From positions 1 to 44,113 of the IMG/VR virus record IMGVR_UViG_3300043775_003604: 44,113 bases of DNA; one strand, 5' to 3'. Below the pieces are notes generated by a model. The model was not told where the DNA came from and did not search any database. It worked only from the letters and a program-made list of their open reading frames with translations. Made by a program: the position numbers and the translations under genes. Source of the DNA: a virus. Shown one piece after another: positions 30,831 through 40,079 of this stretch (within the stretch, counting starts at the first letter, position 1; the number at the start of each line of letters is the position of its first letter).

Positions 30831-32306
30831 TTATTTTTTGTTTACTATTTGGAATTGTAATTCCCTTTTATAAGTATCTACGTTTCTATCTGAATTTACT
30901 TTTATATCAACAAAATACTCGTTTGGTATTTTATCTCTGGTATCAAAAATAAAGTAAAACCCATCTGGAGTTTGATTTATCCTTGTCCAATCCTGTACTT
31001 GAACTTCGGTTTTACCTTCTCTAACATATATTCTGTAATACGCTTCTACATTTTTTAATGAAGTGTTTGTGGTATACGCTTGTTTTATCGTTACATTAAC
31101 TTTTCTAATGTCAGTATTAAGTATTTTTTCATCTTGTTTTATACCGTCAAAATCAAACCCATATAGTTTTGGTCTTTGTGTTGTTGTTCCTATTTGATAA
31201 TAATTGTCACTACTAAAAATTGCAAACTCATTTTCAACACTTGAAATAAGTACCCCATTAACTGAAAGTCCCGACCAAACATCATAATATAAACAAGGAA
31301 CTGTTGAGGGAATTAATCCATCAATATCTACTTTATAAACTCCTTTTGTTACAAGACAAGAGGGTATATTAGTATATCCCGAAACAGGATCTCCATTTTT
31401 ATCTAATATGTTGACTGATGGGTTTGAATCAAAATTTATTGGGTTTCCATTAACATATGAGTAAAGATAAAGGGAATTGTCATTTCCTGCATAAAAACTA
31501 TTTCTATTGTCAATAATTAAATCATCGTAAGTTGTTTGTAAAAATGGTTCATAAAATGTTTGAGTATAAGGAGAGAAAAACCCAACAGAATAATTTTCAG
31601 TCATTCCTGTTATGTTTTCAAGATTTGGATAAAATGCAACACCCCATCCTGTTACCCCAGTTATTGATCCATCAATAATTCCATTTATTTCGTTTGTCAT
31701 ATCAAACTCAATATCTTCATTTCCAAATTCAAAATGTTGGGTTCCAATTATTGTAAGACCACTAAAATTTAGACCTGTATTACCTGATAAAGAATTTGTA
31801 TTATTATAAAGTCCCGGCTCTGACCAAGAGTTAACCGTTGTCCTTTGAAACCAATTTGATGGTCTTTCTGAAAATGATTTATCGGTTTCATAATTTGCTC
31901 CAACATCGTAATAATCATAACCAACACCACTATCCCATAATTGAGGGGATCCTGTACTTCCTGAAGTTTTTGGTATTCTAAAAAGCACTAAATCAAATGA
32001 TGTCGCCCTTCTTCTACCTTGTGAAGTTGTGTCATTGATAAGCTCTTTATCAAAAGCTGAGGTGTTAGTCATTTTTAAAATATGACTTATTGATTGGTTA
32101 CAATCTGTTGATATAACTTTTTCATCGTAAAGGTCCGTAAGACCTGATAAATTAATATCAAAGATATAACGACTAAAACCAATAGGTAATAAAATATTAT
32201 CTACTCGGCCATAAAATAACTCAACAATTGGATTTCTTGCCGTGTTAGTGTATGAATCCGATGTAATAGTATTTGATTTACTAAAATAAGATCGGTAAAT
32301 TGACAT
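30831..32306 (-). CDS. Virion structural protein, probably tail or baseplate
   Basis: 491 residues, beta-rich, with many Asn, Tyr, Gly and Thr, no signal peptide and no membrane segment. It begins behind an ATATTTAT motif and is directly followed by the 30386 gene (1-base gap). Composition and its position next to the OB-fold hub-like gene fit a tail or baseplate component. The C-terminal ~100 residues (VNVTIKQAYTTNTSLKNVEA to the end) form a domain that looks like a beta-sandwich. No family can be named. Confidence 0.65.
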   Translation of the reverse strand: MSIYRSYFSKSNTITSDSYTNTARNPIVELFYGRVDNILLPIGFSRYIFDINLSGLTDLYDEKVISTDCNQSISHILKMTNTSAFDKELINDTTSQGRRRATSFDLVLFRIPKTSGSTGSPQLWDSGVGYDYYDVGANYETDKSFSERPSNWFQRTTVNSWSEPGLYNNTNSLSGNTGLNFSGLTIIGTQHFEFGNEDIEFDMTNEINGIIDGSITGVTGWGVAFYPNLENITGMTENYSVGFFSPYTQTFYEPFLQTTYDDLIIDNRNSFYAGNDNSLYLYSYVNGNPINFDSNPSVNILDKNGDPVSGYTNIPSCLVTKGVYKVDIDGLIPSTVPCLYYDVWSGLSVNGVLISSVENEFAIFSSDNYYQIGTTTQRPKLYGFDFDGIKQDEKILNTDIRKVNVTIKQAYTTNTSLKNVEAYYRIYVREGKTEVQVQDWTRINQTPDGFYFIFDTRDKIPNEYFVDIKVNSDRNVDTYKRELQFQIVNKK

Positions 32307-32319
32307 TTTTCTTTTTTAT

Positions 32320-32327
32320 ATAAATAT
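32320..32327 (-). promoter_or_regulatory. ATATTTAT late-promoter-like motif
   Basis: On the minus strand 13 bases before ATG 32306, in the gap behind the preceding gene's stop at 32327. Confidence 0.5.
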
Positions 32328-33883
32328 TAGTTAATACGAATTTTCTTATTTAAAACTTTTTCGTATGCTTCTAACATTTTTTTAAGTATGTCATCTGTTG
32401 ATGTTCCGTCGGTTGAAACTGCCGATGGTGGAAGTAATGGGTATGGGTGAACGTGAGTTATTAAAAAGTTAACAATAACATCAAGTAACTCTAAAAGTTC
32501 TTCACCTCTAACCATAGATGATGTATTAACATACATTTCTGTTGTGATTTTGTCAGGGTCTATACCATATAGTGTATCTGATCCTAAATTAATTCTATCT
32601 TTACCCGGTATTGTACTATCGTGTGAAATTAAGTATAAATCAGATGCTCCCATTATACCAACAGTGTTGTCTAAAGGTTCTGTAGTTTGTTCAATTACAA
32701 TTTCTTTAACAGGTTTAAACGGAACAAAAGGAGTGAGGTTTCTGTTCATAACCAAACCATAACCCATACTCAAATCACCTGGAATTACACTTATTAGATT
32801 CAATAATGTTCCGATATTTGCAAATTCAACAACATTTGGATTTGTACTAATTGTTGTTATTTTATTAAATAAATTTGCAGTTGGTCTATAGTAAAAAGGA
32901 AAATTTGCGTTTTCTTTAAAATCAACCCCTAAAAGTTCTTTTGGATCTTTAATAAAATTAGTAATAACCTCGTTAATTTTTGTTGCAACATCGGATAATG
33001 GTAGTGCTTGAAATTGTTCAAAATACGCTCTTGACAAGGTTATGCCTGAAAGATTTGTATCAATATCAAATGATGAGACATTTGTTAACCCACCGGTAAC
33101 GTTACTTAGATTATAAATGGATATAAATCCTGTAAGGGCGTCTTGTGTGTTTTCCGGATTTATAATTTCATATTCTAATAAAAATTTAATTGGTTGATCT
33201 TCGCTTTTTAAACTTGTTACGATTTGTGGATCACTTAATTTAACTTTTTGATTAAATTTAGATAATTGTAAAAATGCCCTTTTATCGTCTGATTCAGGTA
33301 TCTCACCCCGTTTAAACTTTTTATGCTTTCCGGCCCTTAATAAAACATCATTTTTTTTCAAAATAATATCAGTAGTGTCTCTTCCTTGAAATGAAATATC
33401 TACAGGTTCTGCAAATACCCCTTTACTTTTTTCAGGAACTTTTCCATCTTGATCTTTTATGTTTGGTAAATCTTGTCTTGAATATTGAGCCCCCGCAGTT
33501 AAATGAGTTTGAGAGGTTTTGTACGAAACGTTATCAACCTCAGTTGGGGACGAGTATGGTGCAATAACATAATACTTATCACTATTACCTTTAGTTTTAT
33601 TATTAAAATAAAAAATTAAAACTTGTTCGTCTTTTTTTGGTGACTGATTTATAAAGTATGGTAGTAAAGGTAAACATACAAAAGGGTCAACTTGAGACCA
33701 TATACCATTTAATGTACTCGTACTATTTGGGTCAAATTTATCTGAAGATTTTTCTCTGGCAGTTATATTGTCTGTGGTGTCAAAAACGCGAATTCTACCA
33801 AGCATTAAAGGATCGTCCGCGTCCATACATATTCCGTAGAAAAAATTTTGACTGTCCGTTATTTGTAAATTATTATCCACCAT
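32327..33883 (-). CDS. Baseplate hub/spike-like protein with OB-fold N-terminus
   Basis: 518 residues. The N-terminal ~130 residues (FFYGICMDADDPLMLGRIRV and later DPFVCLPLLPYFINQSPKKD with DEQVLIFYFN) follow the OB-fold pattern of gp5-type baseplate spikes. A long beta-rich part follows, and the end has the NFLITHVHPYPLLPPSAVS motif and a short helix that is common in large myophage baseplate proteins. It probably sits in the central hub of the tail tip. It overlaps the stop of the preceding small gene by 11 bases. Confidence 0.7.
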   Translation of the reverse strand: MVDNNLQITDSQNFFYGICMDADDPLMLGRIRVFDTTDNITAREKSSDKFDPNSTSTLNGIWSQVDPFVCLPLLPYFINQSPKKDEQVLIFYFNNKTKGNSDKYYVIAPYSSPTEVDNVSYKTSQTHLTAGAQYSRQDLPNIKDQDGKVPEKSKGVFAEPVDISFQGRDTTDIILKKNDVLLRAGKHKKFKRGEIPESDDKRAFLQLSKFNQKVKLSDPQIVTSLKSEDQPIKFLLEYEIINPENTQDALTGFISIYNLSNVTGGLTNVSSFDIDTNLSGITLSRAYFEQFQALPLSDVATKINEVITNFIKDPKELLGVDFKENANFPFYYRPTANLFNKITTISTNPNVVEFANIGTLLNLISVIPGDLSMGYGLVMNRNLTPFVPFKPVKEIVIEQTTEPLDNTVGIMGASDLYLISHDSTIPGKDRINLGSDTLYGIDPDKITTEMYVNTSSMVRGEELLELLDVIVNFLITHVHPYPLLPPSAVSTDGTSTDDILKKMLEAYEKVLNKKIRIN

Positions 33884-34076
33884 TTAATCGTTTGTTGAAT
33901 TCATCCAATAATTTATTATAGGTATTTTCGGAAGTATCTAAATGTTTTACAAGTTTAAAAATTAACTTTTTTGTTTCTTCAAAATCATTATAAAGATAGT
34001 CCATAGCCATTTTTAAATCGGTGTTTGGTTTATTTTTATAATTTTTAATTATATCGAGTATTTTATCGTGATCCAT
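33873..34076 (-). CDS. Small helical hypothetical protein
   Basis: 67 residues when started at ATG 34076, which lies 1 base after the stop of the large structural gene (TGATATG). A longer start at 34130 overlaps that gene by 53 bases and is less likely. The protein is helical and charged with no known motif, and is tightly coupled on both sides to virion genes. Confidence 0.6.
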   Translation of the reverse strand: MDHDKILDIIKNYKNKPNTDLKMAMDYLYNDFEETKKLIFKLVKHLDTSENTYNKLLDEFNKRLNGG

Positions 34077-34077
34077 A

Positions 34078-36126
34078 TCAGTAAGATTTTCCGTATCCTT
34101 TTGTGGGTTTAGTGGTTCCTGGACCGGCACCTAATGGTGGCACAAATACCGTAAGAGGTGGTATAGAAATCTCAGTTTTACCATTTTCCGCTTGTTCTTG
34201 ATTCATACCTCTTATTGTTCCCATTAATGCCATATTCATTAAATTAGGTCCCCCATCAGGTGCGTCTCCCGTAGGTAAACCCGCCTTTTGTAAATTTTCC
34301 ACAGTATTGGCAAATGCTCTTGTGTCTGAAACCCCTCCCAAAAATTGAGCACCATTAAGTGCAAATTGAGGTAACCCACGAGTAACCTTAGCAATTGCTA
34401 AATTTAGTAATTTTAATATTTCATCAATTACACTTTTACAATTTTGGTAATCCACAAAAGCCTCGCCTAAAACCAATAATATATAAGTTATAGTCGCAAT
34501 CATTCTAACTTTTTTATTAGTTGCCTCTAAAGAAACTTCTAAAAGTATAGTTTCTACAAGTTTTAATATATTTTTTTTAATTAATTTAAATAACTCCTCA
34601 ACAAAAATAGAGGTTATTTTTACCATTAATTTTATTGTAAAATTTCTAAATAATTTCAAAAAATCATTCAAATTGTCAAAATCAAGGTCTAATTGTAATG
34701 TAAACGCATTTCTTATGGACTTAACCATAATCATAAACCCTAACATCACCTTTGGAGATAAAATAGTTTTAAAAACCGCTCTTGGGAGTTTTAATAAAAA
34801 ATCCCCTTGTATTGCTAAATTTAAATTTATATCTAACCCTAATTTAGGAACTAACGTTTTCCATTTTGGATCATTTGCAATATTACTAAACGACGATAAA
34901 AGAAGGTCAATTTTTTTTGAATCTTTATTTTCTTTAATAATCTCATCTAATGTCGCTGTCACTAATTGGATATTCATTGGTAATTCGACATCCCCACAAT
35001 CAGTAAATACTACGCTACCATTTTGTATATTGAGTACTGTTTGTTCAATATTTCTAAGTTCTTGATTTGATACTTCAAAAAATGAGTCATCTATAAAATC
35101 TAAATCGTTAAGTTTGGCAGTTCCCGCAACATCAATACTTTTAGTTGGGTCCGAACAAATACCCATCATCCTTTTTAGTATTTTTTCAAATTTAGTTTGT
35201 TCTCTTAACTCGTCACTTGAAAGTCCAATACCAAAATCAAAAATACCAAAAAGTGAATTATATATTTCAGTACTTAGTATGTTAAAATTTAAAACCTCAA
35301 TAGTACCATAATAATCATACAAAAAATCAGAAATAGACGTAAAGTCGTTTGGTTGGCCTTTTAAAACAACTTCAAAAAATTCACCAAATACTGTTACGTT
35401 AGTTGTTGGATCAACATATGACTCGACATATTTAAAATCAAACAAATCATTACCTGATAATCCTTTATAGAATGTTCCATATTCATCAAAAAATGATTGT
35501 TGACTTTGGGTTCTATGATATATTTCTCTATTCATCGAATACGGAAACGTATTTACCGGAACCGACTCATCTTCATAGTAATATTTAGCGTTTTCATCTT
35601 CAGGACTAAATAAAAGACGTTTAAACAAATCAACGTGTTTAACTTTTATATAAATTGGTTGATTTACTTGGTCTTGATATGTTTGTTCCTCTGAACAACC
35701 TAAAGTTGTAATAATTTCATCAATAACAATAGATTTTAACTTTTCTCTGGTATTATTCGCTGCTTCTGCAAAAATTCTATTTAATTGATTTAATGTTTGA
35801 TCCGGATCAACTCCAGTTGCTTCTACAGACCCCTGTCTAATTTTTTTTGATATACTTGATTTATTAGGTAAAGAAACTTCTTTATAAAGATCTAATAGTT
35901 CTTCTAACTGACTTTTAAATTCCGATTTAACTTTGTTTTTACCTTCTTTTAGTTCTTTTTTTAATTCATTTAATTCTCTTGTTACGTCTTCCTTACCTTT
36001 TTCTGTACTATCTTGTGTATTTTCGTTTTTTAAAAGTTTTTCATTTTTTTTATTTTCATTAACGGTTTTGTATGCGCGTACTTTGCTCTTGGCACTACTA
36101 TAATCGTTATTTAAATCTAACCCCAT
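34078..36126 (-). CDS. Large virion structural protein
   Basis: 682 residues. The N-terminal ~110 residues are a charged coiled coil (ELNELKKELKEGKNKVKS). A globular region follows to ~420, then a long helical part with hydrophobic stretches (for example SPKVMLGFMIMVKSI and MIATITYILLVLGEAF), and a Gly/Pro-rich end (PPLTVFVPPLGAGPGTTKPT). Hydrophobic helices suggest a tape-measure or a membrane-contacting tail protein, but the length is short for a tape measure. The family is unknown; a tail or baseplate role is inferred from neighbours. The start overlaps the previous stop by 1 base (TAATG). Confidence 0.65.
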   Translation of the reverse strand: MGLDLNNDYSSAKSKVRAYKTVNENKKNEKLLKNENTQDSTEKGKEDVTRELNELKKELKEGKNKVKSEFKSQLEELLDLYKEVSLPNKSSISKKIRQGSVEATGVDPDQTLNQLNRIFAEAANNTREKLKSIVIDEIITTLGCSEEQTYQDQVNQPIYIKVKHVDLFKRLLFSPEDENAKYYYEDESVPVNTFPYSMNREIYHRTQSQQSFFDEYGTFYKGLSGNDLFDFKYVESYVDPTTNVTVFGEFFEVVLKGQPNDFTSISDFLYDYYGTIEVLNFNILSTEIYNSLFGIFDFGIGLSSDELREQTKFEKILKRMMGICSDPTKSIDVAGTAKLNDLDFIDDSFFEVSNQELRNIEQTVLNIQNGSVVFTDCGDVELPMNIQLVTATLDEIIKENKDSKKIDLLLSSFSNIANDPKWKTLVPKLGLDINLNLAIQGDFLLKLPRAVFKTILSPKVMLGFMIMVKSIRNAFTLQLDLDFDNLNDFLKLFRNFTIKLMVKITSIFVEELFKLIKKNILKLVETILLEVSLEATNKKVRMIATITYILLVLGEAFVDYQNCKSVIDEILKLLNLAIAKVTRGLPQFALNGAQFLGGVSDTRAFANTVENLQKAGLPTGDAPDGGPNLMNMALMGTIRGMNQEQAENGKTEISIPPLTVFVPPLGAGPGTTKPTKGYGKSY

Positions 36127-36500
36127 TAGTCAATAGTGTAGTTGTTATTTTTATTTGAGTCGACATCTTTTTTGATCAAGCTTTGTAATACATCGTCATC
36201 CATATCTGACAAAGTAAAATTATCCTCTTTAGTTGAGGACGTTTTTTCCCAAATGGTTGATTGCAGTTTAGATAAACTTAACTTTTTCTCAATGGTGTCA
36301 TTAATTATTTTTTGTTGTTCTTTAATGACCGGGCCAATCACCGTCATATCTTCAGCGTCTTTTAAAAGTGCCAACATTTTATTTTGGATTCTAATTGCGG
36401 TTGATCTTTGTTCAACTAACTCATTATAGATTTCTTGCATAAGTGCAAGTACGGAATCTTTATTTAATGATATTTCCTTTTTTTTGCCTCTATTGTTCAT
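36126..36500 (-). CDS. Small coiled-coil protein, probable virion component
   Basis: 124 residues, helical and charged, with a heptad-like middle (SVLALMQEIYNELVEQRSTA) and an acidic C-terminal third. It begins 4 bases after an ATATTTAT motif and is translationally coupled to the large structural gene. No family recognised. Confidence 0.6.
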   Translation of the reverse strand: MNNRGKKKEISLNKDSVLALMQEIYNELVEQRSTAIRIQNKMLALLKDAEDMTVIGPVIKEQQKIINDTIEKKLSLSKLQSTIWEKTSSTKEDNFTLSDMDDDVLQSLIKKDVDSNKNNNYTID

Positions 36501-36504
36501 AACA

Positions 36505-36512
36505 ATAAATAT
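36505..36512 (-). promoter_or_regulatory. ATATTTAT late-promoter-like motif
   Basis: On the minus strand 4 bases before ATG 36500, between the sigma-factor gene and the tail block, so it may start the tail operon. Confidence 0.55.
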
Positions 36513-36526
36513 TTAATTTTTATATT

Positions 36527-37273
36527 TTATTGGCTATGTATCTTTTTCAAGGTAGAAAGATAAAGTTGTTTGTATTTTTTTAAACAAACTCTTATTTCTT
36601 TTGTATTTAAATTGGTCATTTCTCTTAAAGAAAGTAAGACAATATTTTTATTGAACTTGTTGTTATTGTTCCCAATAAAAATATTGCCATAGTCATCAAA
36701 CAAATCAATTAATGCGTAACCTAACTTTAATTCATTTTCAGATAAATTTTCTTTAGTGATGTAAACATTAAGATCAGATAAAAATATATCAATTATTTTG
36801 TCCGCTTCTATTTTTTCAAACTCTAAATAATAAACCATATCAGGTCTATTCTCTAAAGTTGTTGAAATGTCCTCATAGGAAATTTTTCTATTCATATCTT
36901 TTTGGTCTTTTTGGATTTGACCCATAAGATAATTTTTACAAATAGTCCCAAAATAGGAATATGCTTTTTTGTTTTTTGCCGGTTTAAACTTATCAACTTT
37001 AGTTATTAAAAAAGAATGAGTATCCTGATGAATTTCTTCATAGTTCATATCTTTTCTATAAAGTTTATATCTCCTTATGATTGACTCAATCATTTTATCA
37101 AGGGGATCCTTTAAAAACGTGTTATAGATTTCCTCTTTTTCTTCTTTGCAGTCAGACAATATGTATTGTTTGACTGCATCTTCTTCACGAACATCAAAAT
37201 AATTTTTACTTGATTTCTTCGTCTTATTCTTAACTATCTCTTGATTTTGATCATAATTTTCGGATAAAAACAT
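36527..37273 (-). CDS. 55: Late-transcription sigma factor (T4 gp55-like)
   Basis: 248 residues. The central part (YEEIHQDTHSFLITKVDKFK, then AYSYFGTICKNYLMGQIQKD and QKDMNRKISY, ~80-140) follows sigma region 2 as in gp55, including the YF-T-I-C and K-rich helix. There is no typical sigma region 4; the C-terminal ~100 residues are helical. gp55 proteins direct host RNA polymerase to late promoters with a simple -10 box. The ATATTTAT motif seen before many genes here is the natural candidate target. The start is overlapped by the stop of the glycosyltransferase before it (TAATG). Confidence 0.85.
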   Translation of the reverse strand: MFLSENYDQNQEIVKNKTKKSSKNYFDVREEDAVKQYILSDCKEEKEEIYNTFLKDPLDKMIESIIRRYKLYRKDMNYEEIHQDTHSFLITKVDKFKPAKNKKAYSYFGTICKNYLMGQIQKDQKDMNRKISYEDISTTLENRPDMVYYLEFEKIEADKIIDIFLSDLNVYITKENLSENELKLGYALIDLFDDYGNIFIGNNNNKFNKNIVLLSLREMTNLNTKEIRVCLKKYKQLYLSTLKKIHSQ

Positions 37274-38085
37274 TAAACATTTTGTGGTTCATATTTTATA
37301 TTTCTATCATTAGTGAAGAAATGTTCTTTTTTCGCGGAATCCAACCAAAATTTAACCTCATCGTCTGTGATCTTACTTTCCCCAAACTTGTAGTTCCAAA
37401 AAATTGACCCTTCTCTCATATTCGTATGTTTGTATCCAATACGAGGTACTGACATAATTTTTACAGAATTATATGTTAATCTTAAAAGTAATTCATAAAC
37501 AAATGTTAATTTAAATGATGGTTTAAATCCTCCATTATTGATTAAAGTGTCTCTTTTAACAACCATTCCACTTGTTTGGAAGTTTTGATAAGTTAATAAA
37601 ACGTCATTTGTTAAATAACCCATTTCTGTCGTCAAACTAACTGCGAACGTCGCCTCATTTGTAAACCCAGCAAATGCCCCCTTTTCATCTGTGTCAACCA
37701 CCAAAGGTAAAAAACAATCAACATCGGTATATGATTCAGAATAACGTTTTGCGTTTTTAAACCAAATGGATGAATACTCGTCATCAAATTCTAAAATAGA
37801 TACCCACGTAGATGTTGCTTTTTCAACTCCTAAATTTACTTGAGATGAAAAATCTGTAGTTCCTTCATTTAAAACTAAAACGGTGTTAATTCCTTTAAAA
37901 TCGTACCCATTAAGGTAGTTCACTAAACCTTCTTCTTTAGAATGTACCACAATAAGTTCTTTTATATCAACGGATTGATTTTTAATAGATTCCACCGCTC
38001 TATTAAAAAGGTCACTAAAATCTTTATATTTAGCCGACTCGATTGGTAATACTACCGATACATCAAATAATACTTTTTCTTCCAT
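37273..38085 (-). CDS. GT2-family glycosyltransferase
   Basis: 270 residues with the GT-A fold of family 2: VSVVLPIES at the N-terminus, NLGVEKATSTWVSILEFDDEY with the acidic metal-binding motif (around residue 97-101), and FQTSGMVVKRDTLINNGGF with the typical GGF acceptor loop. The enzyme is cytoplasmic, without a membrane segment. It is coupled by overlap to the late sigma gene and lies 6 bases from the next glycosyltransferase. The donor is unknown. Confidence 0.8.
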   Translation of the reverse strand: MEEKVLFDVSVVLPIESAKYKDFSDLFNRAVESIKNQSVDIKELIVVHSKEEGLVNYLNGYDFKGINTVLVLNEGTTDFSSQVNLGVEKATSTWVSILEFDDEYSSIWFKNAKRYSESYTDVDCFLPLVVDTDEKGAFAGFTNEATFAVSLTTEMGYLTNDVLLTYQNFQTSGMVVKRDTLINNGGFKPSFKLTFVYELLLRLTYNSVKIMSVPRIGYKHTNMREGSIFWNYKFGESKITDDEVKFWLDSAKKEHFFTNDRNIKYEPQNV

Positions 38086-38091
38086 AATAAA

Positions 38092-39156
38092 TTAATTTTC
38101 TTCTGTAATTTTTAGTTTTTCAATTTGGTCACTGAAAGATGTTTTTCTACCATCAAAGTATTCACCAAATAATTTTAAAATTGTTCCATTAAATTCTTCT
38201 TCATTTTGATATGTTTTTGAGGTTTCCGACATATTAACATATAAATTTTCAGAAATATTATCTTCCAACCAATTTTGTAGGTAGTTTGAAAGAATATCAA
38301 CGATTTCGTTTGTGTTGTGTGTCCAAATACCATTCATTTCGGTCATCCAGTCAGGTTTTAAATTTGGTACTTTTCCAATTACTGGTGTACCCGATGCCAT
38401 TGACTCTAAAGGAAATGTACCGAACCCTGATTCAACATCAACCCAAACAGAAACAAACGATTCTTTAAGGAATTTTGCAAAATCATTTTGGTTTATTCCT
38501 CTAAGATCTCTAAATGTTACCCATCTAAACTGAGGATATTTTAAATAAAACGTTTTAATTATTTTTGAAGTGTCTCTTGGATCTCTAGTGTGAATTGAGA
38601 TAATAGGTTTTGACGGTTTGTCTTTTTTAGAGAATTCATTAGGAATCAATGGTTGTATAACGTCAATACTCACTCCTCTCATTACTTCTGTAATGTAATT
38701 TTTTTGAAATTCAGAAGTGGTAATACATTTATAAAAACCATAAGTAGTCCAATCTGTTCCTGGCGCCATTGTTTCTAACATATGATCATATGCTTGACAC
38801 AAAACAATTTTACCACAAGGGAAGTTTTTTAACTGATCCATAACGTGACCATAAAGTTCAGGAATGACAATTAAATCTTCAGGTGAGATCTGTAAGTTTT
38901 CACCTTCAATTGTCTGATGAGGTAATTCCATATATTCATTACCTAACCATTCACCGACTCCTTTATAGTCCTTTGACTCGTGAATAATAATCGGATTAAA
39001 ACCGTTATTTTTTAATGTGAGGGCAATTTGATAAATGTGTCTAATACCTGCCTTTGGATTACCTTTTGTGTCTTGAACCAAAAAGTAAATCCTTGAGGTT
39101 CTCTCCTCCAAATTTTTGATGGACTGTTCCATCTTTTCTAGTCTTTCTAAATCCAT
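38092..39156 (-). CDS. GT4-like glycosyltransferase
   Basis: 354 residues. A short N-terminal coiled coil (MDLERLEKMEQSIKNLEE) precedes a GT-B enzyme: FLVQDTKGNPKAGIRHIYQI with the Gly-rich loop, and the donor-site region SVWVDVESGFGTFPLESMAS and TPVIGKVPNLK, corresponding to the E-x7-E motif of family 4. The C-terminal ~50 residues are helical. It sits in a row of closely spaced minus-strand genes. Confidence 0.75.
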   Translation of the reverse strand: MDLERLEKMEQSIKNLEERTSRIYFLVQDTKGNPKAGIRHIYQIALTLKNNGFNPIIIHESKDYKGVGEWLGNEYMELPHQTIEGENLQISPEDLIVIPELYGHVMDQLKNFPCGKIVLCQAYDHMLETMAPGTDWTTYGFYKCITTSEFQKNYITEVMRGVSIDVIQPLIPNEFSKKDKPSKPIISIHTRDPRDTSKIIKTFYLKYPQFRWVTFRDLRGINQNDFAKFLKESFVSVWVDVESGFGTFPLESMASGTPVIGKVPNLKPDWMTEMNGIWTHNTNEIVDILSNYLQNWLEDNISENLYVNMSETSKTYQNEEEFNGTILKLFGEYFDGRKTSFSDQIEKLKITEEN

Positions 39157-39159
39157 TTT

Positions 39160-39432
39160 TTAAAATTTTTTAATTATGTTGTTTATTAAAAGTGTATTGA
39201 ATGCAATTTTAAACGGTATTGTTAAATTATTAGAATTGTGAATTCCTAAATTTTCATCCATCTCTTCTCTTTCAGTTAAAATAACCTCTATTAAATTTTT
39301 GTAAATATCATATTTAACAACACTGATTTGTTGCTCGGACTCACCCGTTGGAATAAATTCCCCACTTAGGTTTACTTTACTTTCTAATACTTCTAAATCT
39401 ATGAAATAGTTTTCTCCTAAAAATGTTAACAT
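39160..39432 (-). CDS. Small hypothetical protein
   Basis: 90 residues, mixed alpha/beta, with no motif that I recognise. It lies 3 bases before the GT4-like gene and overlaps the HAD-like gene by 7 bases, so it belongs to the same transcript. Confidence 0.6.
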   Translation of the reverse strand: MLTFLGENYFIDLEVLESKVNLSGEFIPTGESEQQISVVKYDIYKNLIEVILTEREEMDENLGIHNSNNLTIPFKIAFNTLLINNIIKKF

Positions 39433-40079
39433 ACCAATATATTTTTTAAAATTTCATCAAATTCTTTTAACGTTTCTATTTCGTATTCAGATTTGATATC
39501 TTGATTATAAATGGTTTTGTATTTTACTACAGTTTTACCATTTGGTTTATTTAATAATAGTGAGGGATTTGCTGTAAGTAAAACGTCTACTTCATCCCAC
39601 ATTGAATTTATTGTTGAATTTGAATAAAATTTTACCTTTTCCAATTGGCATCCAAACTTTGAAAGAAAAAATAAAGACGCTGGTTTTGATTTACCCATCT
39701 CATCTGAAACAATTAAAAGATCATAATCGTCTCTATATTTCATATATAAATCATTTAGATCGTTAAATGTAAAAGTTTCCGTAGATCCTGCGTGTCCAAA
39801 AATCTGCATTGCAAAATCTTTATACATAAAATTATACAAGTCGTCTTCATCATTAAATTTAAAATGATCCATTAAATTTAATGATGTTACTTCACTTAAA
39901 ATTTCGTACTCAAACTTTTCAGAAGAAACAAGGGATTCGGTATTACCTGAAATATCAACCTCAAACGATTGACCGTCATGATCCTCTTCTTCTATCATAT
40001 GTTTTTCATACAACTGAGTGAATTTACTTATAGTATCCCTTAATACCCCGTTAATCTCAATCCCTATTTTCTTCATCAT
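39426..40079 (-). CDS. HAD-like protein with altered motif I
   Basis: 217 residues with the outline of a haloacid dehalogenase-like phosphatase: motif I region IGIEINGVLRDTISKF, motif II LLIVSDEMGKSKPASLFFLS, and a motif IV-like region VDVLLTANPSLLL. The nucleophile pair DxD is replaced by E-I-N, so normal phosphatase chemistry is doubtful. Nucleotide or sugar-phosphate binding may remain. It overlaps phoH by 23 bases and the small gene downstream by 7. Confidence 0.6.
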   Translation of the reverse strand: MMKKIGIEINGVLRDTISKFTQLYEKHMIEEEDHDGQSFEVDISGNTESLVSSEKFEYEILSEVTSLNLMDHFKFNDEDDLYNFMYKDFAMQIFGHAGSTETFTFNDLNDLYMKYRDDYDLLIVSDEMGKSKPASLFFLSKFGCQLEKVKFYSNSTINSMWDEVDVLLTANPSLLLNKPNGKTVVKYKTIYNQDIKSEYEIETLKEFDEILKNILVC

